Assembly (NCBI RefSeq): GCF_000485595.1
Contig: NW_014577164.1
Coordinates: forward strand, 555,427 to 578,427
Reading direction: 5' to 3'
DNA: 23,001 nt
Source: Priapulus caudatus
Taxonomy: Eukaryota; Priapulida; Priapulimorpha; Priapulimorphida; Priapulidae
Made by a program: the position numbers and the translations under genes
In this document: positions 1 to 12,300 of the stretch, piece by piece
How the letters are laid out: every line of letters begins with the position of its first letter
Numbering within the stretch: the first letter of the stretch is position 1
The notes under the pieces: model-generated
Seen by the model: the letters and a program-made list of their open reading frames with translations, nothing else
What the model was told of the DNA's origin: nothing
Databases searched by the model: none

Positions 1-86
1 AGATTTAATATCGGCAATAAAGGCACATCAGCATAGACAGGATTCCCTGCACCAGTTTGTAAAGAGTCGCCACCATATCAGTCAGG

Positions 87-346
87 ATGCCTATGATGTT
101 TCTAGACGGCATGCGCGCTACCCGTAATGAAGACTGTACACATGCTAAGTCTGATGCTTCTAGCGTCGCCCGCACTTTCCATCGCCCCACCCACAGCTTA
201 CCGTGCAAGTGGTGGAGAGAAACGGGCAGAAGGAGCGTTTTTTTGACAAGCGATAGGAAAAAATGCGTCAAAACGTTACGGACTCTGTCGAGTTCCAACC
301 AGTCAATACAACAGACTCTGTAATCACAATTTCGTTGGTGTTGATG
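87..346 (+). CDS. AMFR: AMFR candidate exon 1 (N-terminus, frameshifted)
   Basis: The ATG at 87 gives MPMMFLD, resembling the family's N-terminal start (MP-hydrophobic-LE/D). From 118 a different frame continues with LPV-MKTVHMLSLMLLAS and later AYRAS, resembling the first transmembrane segment and the AYRALS-type sequence after it in vertebrate AMFR. A frameshift between about 105 and 118 is needed to join them. Further stops and shifts follow after about 240 in a stretch ending near VLMV, where the homologue has FVWVLVN. The donor at 347 (GTTTGA) is poor, so the 3' end is a guess. The exon is tentative and rests on weak similarity plus position upstream of a secure exon. An alternative is that this is unrelated DNA and the real first exon lies outside the window. 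Confidence 0.35.
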
Positions 347-3300
347 GTTTGATGATCCTTGGTGTATTGGTAAGGTCGGCCTCTGTCACGGCACTCGACT
401 GAAGGGTCCGTTGTCGTATAGGGGTACTACTAGTACTACTTACATATATTTAAGTCTATCTGATTATGGTTAGGGAGTAGGCGTAGGCGACTCCTGAGAC
501 TTAGCATATATTTACATTTATGTATACATGGTATGTACCTCGGGTAGCTGTATATGTAGTCACCCTAATTATACATGACCCGACCCGCTTTCAAGGGCGC
601 CACTTGGCACTAGCCAGTTTGCAGTGAAAGTATCACTAAATAATAATTATTATATGATCTAGTTCTGTTAATCGTAGCTGCAGTAAGGCGTTTCCCCTGT
701 GTTTACTACTGACGCATATACGCACTTCGTGTGAATAAGGTTACGCTGTGGCTATATGCCCGGCATGCCGGCACCTAACCCTAACCTTACCTGTTTACTT
801 GAGAATATCACCCGAAAATTAAAACTGCGGGCATGTTAGGAAACCCGTAAGACCGTGTTCCCGGTCCCGCAGCCGTCGGCATATTTTCCGAAGTGTCGAT
901 TGCAAGTTCGTTCGTGTCGATGAGCCGAAGCTAGGAGGAATTTGGGCTAGTTCGAAATACGCTGCTAAGCGGAAAATTGCTTGACATTTCTAAACAATGT
1001 AGAATACTTTGGATGCAGATAGTAACAATCTGTTTTACTTGAGAAGATCACGCGAAAATTAAAAACTGCCGGGCATTTAGGAAATGCGAAGACCGTGCCC
1101 GGCTGCCGGCAATATAGCCACTTGCGATAAGGTTAACACAAGAATCCGCCACAGTAGGCGTGTTGTACATAGTTGGGACACACATTGCTTGCATTAACAT
1201 AGCATTGGGTTTCAACGTAACTAAGCGTTGCGAGCTCCTTGCCATGTCAGTAAAGTGAGTTTGTAGTTAACTCTGTTGTAGAAGTATAGTTATCGTTGAA
1301 TCCAATGCTATGTTATGCAGCACTTGGTGGTGTCCGCTATGTAAGCCTGCCCTACTGTGGTGTGAATGAACCTTATTTACAGGAGTTTTGTAATGCATCA
1401 GTTAAAAAGAACACAGTTAATTAGGTTGGTGTCCCAGGAAACACAGTACTAAGACTGGTACGCACTACGGCCTACACAACTTGCACGCACAAAGCCGATG
1501 CAAATAACATTTGGCGATTGAAATATGTGTCGGTAAAATTGGTTGCGCTTTTTTTAAAGGTGTTTGTTTGGAAAATTGCTAATGGTGTGGTTACATTTCA
1601 CGATGAGTTGGTTATGTTATTAATTGCGGGGCTACCTTTATCCTAGAGGCTATATCATGTTATTCCTTTTATATTTCAGACATTAACTCACACTGGCAAT
1701 ATTGTTGTCTTATTCTCTTGGCAAGGGTATCCCACGCCATTTGTCTTTGGTGACCCTGCCGAGTCTAGTGAACCAGCAGGTGAGTTACTATGTGTTCTCG
1801 TACCTATTGGAAACATTTTGGCTTTTCATGGCCAGGTGTTTCCATTCTTCGCTTTCTATGTATTTCTTTTTTATTATATCATGTTTTGGCAGTTTTCTTT
1901 TATACTACTTAAGTACTGTAAGAGTGCACCTGACATGACAACGAAATGCTCTGTAATTAAGATTGTAGGTATGCTGTTCAGATCCTGTTGAGTGTTTCAA
2001 AGTGCAGATTCATAACTTGGTCATTCAGAATAATATTATACTTGTTAATATCAATGTTGTACAGATTAATAGAATGATTAATATACAAATTACACAACTC
2101 GGTAATCTGAGTGAAAGGGCAACTACACGCTAAATATACATGGCGACACAGATCTTTTGAATTTATTAGGCGATCAAGGTGAAAACTGAAATTGCTATTC
2201 ATAATGTTTGTGGCTATTGGACCGTCTTTTCAGCACATCAAAGACAAGTTCTGGATACTTTCGTGTTCTACAAATTTCATCTTTGTGTTCGGTGTCATGA
2301 ATGTTCAGTACATGAATGAGATGGTGCTCTGGTGGCGCCGTGGTTCTCCGTGCTCGGGTTCCTTCACATTGCTCGTGCAGCTGGGAAGAGACGGTTGAAT
2401 ACGTAAGTCCAACACAATGTCCTTCTAGTGACTTTTTGTGCGGCGTCAGCACACACACTGTAGTGACGCAGTTTTCGCATGACATTTACAGAGTTAAGAG
2501 TTTATAATACGGTCATACTACCGTGTGCTATTGGACAGATATCACTGGTTGTAATCATGTGAATGGTGTGACTAGTCTGGATCCGTGATTGCGCTTGTGG
2601 GGTGGATTCTGGCATGTCCTAATATGGGTGGCATGTCAAACCAGTCGATCAAGTGTTTGATGTTAGTTATGAACTCGCATGTGATGGGTCATAATGTGAG
2701 TGAAACGTTTTGTTTAAGAAAAACGTAATGAATTTTGGGAAGATCACTGCCCTTTGGGATGTAATCTAATGGGATTTATACGCAAACAAATGTGCATGAG
2801 TGTGAGAAAACATTTTGCGTTGTTGCTGCAGAGCAACAAGCCAACATTCTTTAAACATGTTTGGCATGAGACTGATTAGGCTCATCGAACCTCTGGCGTA
2901 AAACCACTTGACATTAGCTTTTGCTGTGTGAGAATATGGTTGATAGCAGCTTGCAAAAGTAACTGGCAGTCTAAATGAAATACATGGTCTAATGTTTACC
3001 TTGGCAGCATTACATTAACTACTCTACTTATGTTCAAGGTTGTAAAAATTTGCTTTTAGGTTTAACACGTTGCCAGACATCTTTTCCCGTGCAGATAAAA
3101 ATAAAACTCCCCACTTCACATTATTTGGTGGTCAGATATAGCTATACAGTACTGCCTGTGATGTTGTGTAGATGATGGGAACTGTACAACATTGTAGTGC
3201 AGTCATATGATATGCAACAAGTGTTGTTGCAAATTAATATAATATTCATTTGCACAACACTGTTGATATGACATGCATACAATGTTTTACAGTTCTATCA

Positions 3301-6300
3301 TCTACACAACATCACAGCAGTACGTAATAGCTATATCTGACACCAATAATGTGGAAGTAGGCGAAGTTTCTAAACCTTTCATATATATATGACTAGTGTA
3401 ATTTAATAGGCCGTAGCTACGTGTCCGGTTTGACCGACGCAACGAGCTCGCCAGGCTACACGGATGGTCATGGTTTTCTTATGTGAACCCAACTATAATT
3501 ATTTTTTTAGTAAAAACAATAACCAATCAGTTTTTTACATAATATCTTACTTACCTTTGGTATTTTTATCAAAAAAATGTGTTTTTTGTAATTTGAAGGC
3601 AATAGTTTATAGTAATCCGTAACATCAACGATTTGAAAGGGGCGTAGCTAATCATGGACGTGGATTTGGGAATCTGTGCTCGAGGCTTTTGTAAATGGAT
3701 GTCCGACGCGTAGCCACCTGGCAATTTAATAGGCTGTTAAACTTTCAGCCATGCAACGCCATGGGTTCATCCAAGAGCACTTATAGCTGGCGGCCGCCGC
3801 CAGGCTATCGTCGAGCCCGCCATCCTAAATGCAGTCCCGCCACTTTAATATCATGAGCCGCCCGGAACCGCCATCGCCTAGCCACCAAGCGCGCAAACTT
3901 TCTTCGGAGATTTGCAACTAGGACCGTAAAGGCAGCACCCGCCATGCTATAATGAAAAAGCTTGGAGAACCCAGCAACCGTTCATGTGTATGTTCATGTC
4001 TACACCAGTACCAGCCAAGTATAAAACGTTGAATGTCAGATGTGTTTGACTCGCAGCATTTATTATTTCCCTGTGCCACTTGGTTTACACTAGCCAATTA
4101 TCTACTTCAAAACACGAGACTTGTCCTTCGTAATTTTTGGAGGTTAACGTAGCATGCAGTGATAGCAGTTAATGTGTCCTTCAAATCTTTAATATTTCGA
4201 TTGCACAAAATATCAACACATTATGTATTTGTTTGAATTGCTGATAATGAAATCAGCTTTACATGAAGGTTGAAGAGTTATTGCATTTCAAAATTATCTT
4301 ATATATAGACTTATCACTGGCTTAATAATGTGTATGTAGAGATTTTATAGACCTAGATATGGGATAGATTAGAATTATGGTACATTTGCAGATCCATTTT
4401 AGCTGCCTGGAAATGCCTATTAGTATTAACTGGTTTATTCATTCTCACAGAATGTTACTCCAGTCCTGAATTTCTGTGATTATTTGGCCTGTAATGGCAG
4501 TACGGATTTAGAATTATCCAAAAATTGAGAATGTATAATTTACTTCAAATAAGGTGGATGTATAATTTACTTCAAATAAGGTGGTTGACCAACTACACAA
4601 CACATTTAATTAATTCCACAATCATATATCAAAGTGCCTATGGTTGTTTGTATAGATAACAGATGTACTATGTATGGGTTAGTGTATAGGAATATGTGTC
4701 TCTACTGGCCACTGTGTAAAAGTGTTTATGTGAAAAGGTACTTGAAATTTGCCTCTGTAAATGTTAGCTGTATCCACATCCTGTTTGTGAATGTGAATAG
4801 TCGTAGCCATAAAAATGTTTGGCACAATGGTGATATACAAGTTAACACCTGTACACGAATAGGGGATGGGTGAACTCGCTCCTGTACCTATATAGGTAAA
4901 CAACACTCTAAGAAATGCTTTGGTAATTACTAACTATTTTTTGTAATATTAACACATTAACAGCTTTTGCTAGAACTTGCCACTTCTGTGATAACAACTA
5001 CCAGATTTTCGTAATAAAATTCATTCGATTACAAAAACAGTTGAGCTGTCTTACAAAAATAACATCCAAAAGTGGCAAGTTCTTCGATATATATTAAATG
5101 ATTTCTGTTACGATTGTGGTGAGCCATGACGAAAGCTGCTTTCGTGCAAAGCTTGCTGCTAAATCAACAGTTGAGCACTCTTAACTACAGTATGGTAAAT
5201 GTCAACAATTCCTGGGTCTGCGTTATACGGCTTGATTCGGAGTGATACGGAGATGTGACGGAGTGATACGGGAGCGATATGGAGATTCGGTTGATACGGA
5301 GTGATGGAATGAAATTCTCACCGAAAGGAATATTTATATACTAGTCAGTATTGTAATGGTATTGTGACATATATTGTACCGTTGGAAGTTTAGAATATGA
5401 TTACTTAACCACATGTATCAAGGATGCATGGCTTTTGGTATATTTATAGCTTTGGCATTTCTCCCGTGCCGTTCAACTTCACACTCGTTAAGAAAACTTC
5501 ACTCTTGTAATTCTTTTCTTATCTGAAACAAAGTATGTATATATATATATATATATCAGAAGTAGATAATAGGGATCCCTATTATCTACTTCTGATACAT
5601 ATATATATATATACACGCATATAAGTCTATTACATCCTACTTATGAATGGCATTATTACCAATAATGTTTGGTGGGATTCTGATCTATGTTTGCATTAAT
5701 CTTCTCTTTGATTTTAGATTGCATTTAGCAGCTGCGTGGGACCGAGTGGGTGCTAAATACCTCTAAGTTAAGAAAAGTGATGATCTCTTAAATTTTAGGT
5801 CGAATATCGCAGCTGCGTGAAACTGAGTAGATGTCAAAGACCTCTGGCAGTATCCCTCCTCTAACGAAAACCTAGCTCTAGAACTATAGCCCTTCGCTCT
5901 GCCACAGGCCTGTTCTAGAGCTAATAAAATCCTTGCTGTATAAGAGCGTGTAGACGTCTGACTGTGTCAGAGCGATCTCTCGCGTAATGAAGAACTGACG
6001 TGCACTTTTGGCGTTTTTTTCTTGTGGTTGTATTATCCACCCGCACGCGACCGCCGACGGTCATTCACACTCGATTCCTTTTATGGAGTCGTTTATTTTT
6101 ATGTTATTTTTTCACGTCACATTTTTTTCGTGTTGTTTTCATTTTCACGATCCACGTCTTTTTGACGATCCATTTCTATTCACGATTCGTGTGTTTACGT
6201 GAATCCATACAGGCTTCCATGCATCCATCATACCATCATACCATACATCCATCATATATACAATCCATACATGTCTTTTCAAAATCAATATCTTTTTCAT

Positions 6301-9300
6301 GATCCATATCTTTTCACGATCCATGTCTTTTTCACGACGACGGGCGCGTCGTTCATTCTCTCTCTCTCTCTCTCTTTCTTCGGCACAGCTGTCGTTTTCG
6401 CCGAGCACGCCGCGGTGGACGCACATTCGCATGCTCAGCCTGCTCGCGTCGATCCTGCTGACGTCACTCGCACTGCTCACGCTCTGTACGCTCGTCGGAC
6501 TCCACGCCGGACTCAACACCTTCGCCTTCATGGCTGCCGAGGTGAGGCGGGCGCGCTAATTATTATTATTATTATTTATTATATATTATATATGTCATGG
6601 GTCGAAGTCCTAAGGGGCCCGATGCCCGTATTTTAAGGCTCGGGCCTGACATTTCTAATACTAGCAAGCCTGACGGGACCGTAGAAAATCTACGTGCACA
6701 TTCTATTGCTGTAGTGCAGGCCAGCCAACAGTTAAAATATTTTATTTAAAAAATAATGTGCGGTATCTGCGGAATGACGCGGGCCTGTAATTTGCCTGTC
6801 GGGCCTGTAAAATCCCTTGCCTACAGGCCCAGCAGGCATGTAAATTTTCAAATTAATTTCTACCCCTATATATATATATGTTAAGGCTGGGGAGAGTGAG
6901 AGGACTACTACCCTTATTTCACGGCTTGGGAAAAGGGGCAGGTGCAAGCATGTGACGTGTGCGTAAGGCTAGATATTAGATAATGAAGGCCTTTTGGTCC
7001 CCTTGTTACTACTACCCCTATTTTATGGCTTGGGAAGAGTGCATGTGCAAGCATGTGACGTGCGCGTAACAGTAGATAGATGGTGAGGGCGTTTACTCCC
7101 ATTATAGGTGTTGTACAGTTCAGTAGAAGGCATCGATAGGCAGCTGGCCTGACTCAGCACTGTTTCGTCGCATACACACATACAAATAATGATATATAGG
7201 ATAATCGGGCAGAGTAGTAGGCATGGCAGGGTCTCTTCTGGGATCGTTTTTAAAGGTTGAGTGAACACTTGAGAGCGCCATCCAAAGTTACTTTAGCCAC
7301 CCAACTCTAAAAAACAATAGCCAGGGTTCACCTTTCTCATATGTGCTAAGCCAAGGTCATAAACATGATCAAGGTGTGGGAATAGAACGGCGCTACAAAA
7401 ACATTTTTAATCAAAGTAATCAAGTAAAAATAAATTCAATGGATGTTTATTCTACAGCAAAACTAGGTTGGCTTTGTTTGAGGATAAACGCTAAAATGAC
7501 GATTTAAGGTTACCCGCAATTTGTTAGTATGCACACTACACTGCATTTCACAGATTTCATTCGTTCAAGTCGCTAATCTTGTTTGAGCAGTTAAATCATT
7601 CGGCCAAGTTAATGTATAAAGATCTGTAACTTTTATTTATTTATCGCCATTTGCGAAGGCGTCGGCGAACCGCCAGCGTAGCTCCGTGGGCATCGAGCAT
7701 CGTGACGTGTGCGCTGGACAACAGTCGGTGAGCCATGACCACCGTAGCAGTAACTCATAGTGCGTGTAAAAGGCATCAGATAGATAATGAAAGAACGTTT
7801 GTCTTCCTGTTACTACAGTATACCCTTATTTCGTGGCTGGGCGAGCTAGGAGAGTGCACGAAAGCATGTGACATGTGCGTAAGGATAGATAAAGAAGGTG
7901 TTTAGTACCCCCGTAATATTTTATATCTGGGGAGGAGAGTGCACGAAAGCATGTGACATGTGCGTAAGGATAGATAAAGAAGGTGTTTAGTACCCCCGTT
8001 ATATTTCATGGCTAGGGAGGAGAGTGCACGCAACCATGTGACATGCGCGTAAGGGTAGATAAAGAAGGTGTTTAGTACCCCCGTTATATTTCATGGCTAG
8101 GGAGGAGAGTGCACGCAACCATGTGACATGCGCGTAAGGGTAGATAAAGAAGGTGTTTAGTACCCCAGTAATATTTTATGGCTGGGGAAGAGAGTGCACG
8201 CAAGCATGTGACATGCGCGTAAGGGTAGATAAAGAAGGTGTTTAGTACCCCAGTAATATTTTATGGCTGGGGAAGAGAGTGCATGTGCAAGCATGTGACG
8301 TGCGCGCGTAATTACCAGTAGATAGATAGATGGTCACAGAGGGCGTTTACTCCCATCATATCAGGGGTTAATAATGACAAATGTGTCATTATTAACCCCT
8401 GATTATATGCTCTCGTCACCGAGCCACGTGACACAAGGCGTGTGATGCGCGTAGCAGTCGATACTAATCCGTATATTGTCTGCTATGCCTATGTGCAAGA
8501 GTAGATAATAACACATGTGTTATTATCTACTCTTGCTATGTGCTATGCCCGTTGTACGGCAGTGGGCAGTGGGCAGCGTGACGTAAGCGACACAGATACG
8601 TGTGCGTGCATGCGTGGCATATGCTGCTTTCAGCTCGTGCGTCCTGTACTCGACGTACGACGTTAACGTTAAGTGTTGTGATAGTATCGGTATATAAATG
8701 TTTACTCAACAGAATGCGGGGAAAAAAGGTTAAGCCTGCACGTGTAAACAAACTCCCTGTAAAATGTGTACACTCGTGATTGTACGTGTGAGTGGTTGGG
8801 GGGAGGGGGTGTAGGAAACCCATGTTAGGTCAGATAGGATATGTTTTCGTATTGAGATTAAATGCGTGATAGCTAAGCTTAGTCATGCAGTTGTTCTTTT
8901 TAAAACAGCAACAAAATTTGTATAATATTACTATTATCTATTATTATATACGTGCATAACACTACCGTGAAATCCGTTGTGTCTGGCCCGTATAGTTTAT
9001 TTACCCAACGCATCAAGTCCTACCTTCCCTGTCTGGTGGAATGTAGGTAATGTTTATTTTCTGTCTAGGAACCACCATCCAGATATTACTGCGTACACTG
9101 TCTACCATGGGCTCGTAGTTATGTGTCATACGCACATACACACCCATTTTTTCTGTGGTCGTGGTAGCTATGAAATAAAGCACAGCCCACCCATCCCAAC
9201 CAATATCCGCAAACTCGGTTTCTGAGTAGATCGAGAGCCTATCCCTTACATTCATAGTAGTTCCTGTAAGCAGTTGTGTACGTTCATATGCAATTTGTTT

Positions 9301-12300
9301 GGGATAGAAAACTGTAGGGCTTGGGAGTCAGTAGCATAAATGTATGTATAATATCAAGAGCCGGATAATACCTCAAATAATAATAAGGTATTATCCGCCT
9401 TCTTAGCATAAATAATATATATAACTATAATATATATATAATAATACAGGCCCGTAAGCCAGGGCGGGTTCGGGCGGCGTTCGACAAAACCCCCCCGTAG
9501 CCCCTACCTCCCCAAGCCAAAAAAACTTCTTTTTTTTAATTTGCAGAATTTCACTCAGCGATCGCTACCATTTTAGATGTAATAATTAATCTCCATCGTG
9601 CGCGATAGCCGCGGTGCAACAGTGAAACACACCCTCCCAACACCCTCCCCCCGCATCGGTCCGCTTGGCCTCCCTCGCCTCTAGGTCGCCTTTGCGCACC
9701 GAGCAGCGGCGCGTGTACAGGGGGGGTCCAGGGCAGTCCGACCCCGCCCCCCTTGCCTCGCGGCAGAAAACCGCAATCTGAGGGGGAGTAATTTTAAAAA
9801 AAATTAGACCACCACTTATCGCGTTGCTCGCAACCTATGGTTTGCGGCTAGACCCCCTGCCGTACAATCCGTCTACACGCCCCTGCGAGCAAATTGCCAA
9901 ACATTGAAAAACGAACCTCCCCCCACCCAATAGAAAGCTGGCTACGGGCGTATATATATAAGTTTTATCAGGAGTGTATAATATAAATATAGTCATTTTT
10001 AATTTTTAAATTATACCAACTCCTGGTTTTATCATATATGCACAGATGTGAAAGTTGACCAATAACACTGATTCTTTTACACCGACATCTCTTATAGCGA
10101 TGCGTATTTGTTAGAATTTTATCGTAATTAACAACGCAACCTATGGATGTTGTCGATATCCAACATGTCAATATACAGACGAAAATTTCGCTCTACAATA
10201 GCACCAATCGTGACCGTTTTTATCTCTGGGAGATGCTATTCTAGGGGCTGTAGCCGTAATCGTCATCAGTAGTTATGATATCCTTTCTAAAATGTAGTGT
10301 CCTGCAAAAGTTTTGATTTTTTTTAGTTACGATAGTCATAACTACTTGTGGCTTTTCTGACAATGCCCCGCCCCCTTGAATGGCTCTTAAAGGGCGGACA
10401 CCACCAGGCCGATGCCATCGGCCGCGAGCGCCGATTCCATCGAGCCGTGATCGGCCCGATTCCATCGGCCCGATATCCATCGAGCGATTGGCTATCGGCT
10501 GCTTGAAAATCGCACTGGTGCTGTCCACTCAATCGCCTGCGATGCATCATCGCCACAGATCAAAACGGTTTTGATAATTATACGCCCGATGCCATCCGGC
10601 CAGATGGCCATCGCTGGGCCTGTGTCCACGACTTGCCCGATGCCATCGGCGCGAATTTTACAATTCATCAGCCAATTGAACAACAAGCCACATGCTAATT
10701 ACTGATCACTGTACCAGAGTGAACCAATGCGCTCAGCGACACAATGCGCAGAAATCACATTGTATTTTTTTCAGCACAACGGCCCGCTGCGTGTAAAATC
10801 GGGGGCCAGATGCCATCGCCTGCGTCATGTCCACGACTGCGCGGATGCATTCCGGTTCGCATGCCATCTGCCCGTAATGCATCGCCATGCGTAGTGTACC
10901 GCGCCCATAATCATCCAGTTCCTGGCTCCAACATTTAAGGCGCCGGACACACCAGCGATGCCATCGCCGATGCAATCTCCGCGCAGTCGTGGACACACAT
11001 GGCGATTTCATCGGCGATGGCATCGCCCGATCTTGCGTGCGCGCAGTGCGCTTATGGCTTGATGAACTCTGATTGCTGATGAATTGCTAAAATCGCCCGA
11101 CTGGCATCGCGGCAGTCGTGGACCCACACCACGGCACATGCCACTCGGCCGAGCATCGGCCGATTGGCATCGGGATAATATCCAAAACGTTTTGATCTGT
11201 TGCCATGCCATCGGCCGATGGCATCGGCGATAAATCAAAACGTTTTGATCTGTGCGATCCATCGGCCGGATGGACATCGGGCCGATAGCCATCGGCGGCC
11301 GATTGAGTGGACAGCACAGGCGATTTCATGCCGATGCCATCGGCCGATGGAAATCCCGGCCGATTTGGAATCGGACGATCAATCAGGCGATGGCATCGCG
11401 CCTGGTGCTGCCGCCCTTTACCAAGCCACGTAAATCCCATGCTTGTTTGACGATAGTTTCTTATCGCGTTCTTTTTCGTGCAAAAAATCGCAGTCGGCCC
11501 TGGATGTCAGTGTCACTCATGGGGGGAGGGGGTAATAACGGAAGTTTCCTCTATAGAGGGTCGTCGTTTTTAACTGTACAGTCTTTATACGATATTCGAC
11601 CGTAGTGCGTTTCTATGTACGTCGATTGTACAGCTGGATATCACGCGTGTTGCGTCCACGCTAGTTGTTGATGTGTAGAGAGAGCTATCTGCGCGTGGGC
11701 GTCGTGTATAAACAGCACGTTTTCTCTCTTTCTGCCCCCTCCCCCCTCCCGGCTCATACGCTCCAGTGGTAAACAGCATGTTTTCTCTCTCTGTACCCCC
11801 CCCCGCCAGCCCGGCTCGCAGTGTTTACAAACAGCCATTGTTTTCTCTCTCTGTCCCCCCCCCGGTCGCAGTTAAACAGCATGTTTCCTCTCTCTCCCCC
11901 CCCCGTGCTCGCAGTGTAAAGCATGTTTCTTCTCTCTGCCCCCCCCGCTCGCCATGTAAACAGCATGTTTTTCTCTCTCGTGCCTCCCCCCCCCCGGGCT
12001 CGCAGTGTAAACAGCATTGCTTTCTCTCTGCGCCCCCCGCCCCCGGCCTCGCAGTGTAAACAGCATGTTTTCTCTCTCTGTCCCCCCCTCCGGCTCGCAG
12101 TGTTTACAAACAGCATGTTTTCTCTCTCTGTCCCTCCGGCTCGCAGTGCGTGCTGCTGACGGTGCGCACGCTGTACGTGATCGTGCGCTACTCGATACAC
12201 CTGTGGGACTTCAACAAGAAGGGCGTCTGGGAGAACCGAGGCAGCTACATGTACTACACGGAACTCGTCTTCGAGCTGGCCGCCCTCTCCGTCGACTTCT

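Noticed and set aside
1-86. AMFR promoter
   Set aside because: Only 86 bases precede the candidate start, with no TATA, initiator or other motif that I can support.
1702-1938. Continuous plus-strand open frame of 78 codons over exon 2
   Set aside because: It reads through the strong donor at 1780 in a frame that matches the AMFR homologue only at LPSLVNQQ; the homology is better explained by an indel-bearing exon 2.
6145-6531. Minus-strand open frame of 128 codons
   Set aside because: It is antisense to exon 4 and its (CT)n tract, giving an Arg/Glu-repeat peptide with no family resemblance.
7821-8345. CRISPR-like array
   Set aside because: The units are contiguous, near-identical 85-bp tandem copies with no variable spacers, in a eukaryotic intron.
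10241-11605. Several overlapping open frames on both strands in the GC-rich region
   Set aside because: All arise from GATGCCATCGGC sub-repeats (Ala/Asp/Gly/Arg/Pro-rich translations in every frame), so they are repeat by-products.
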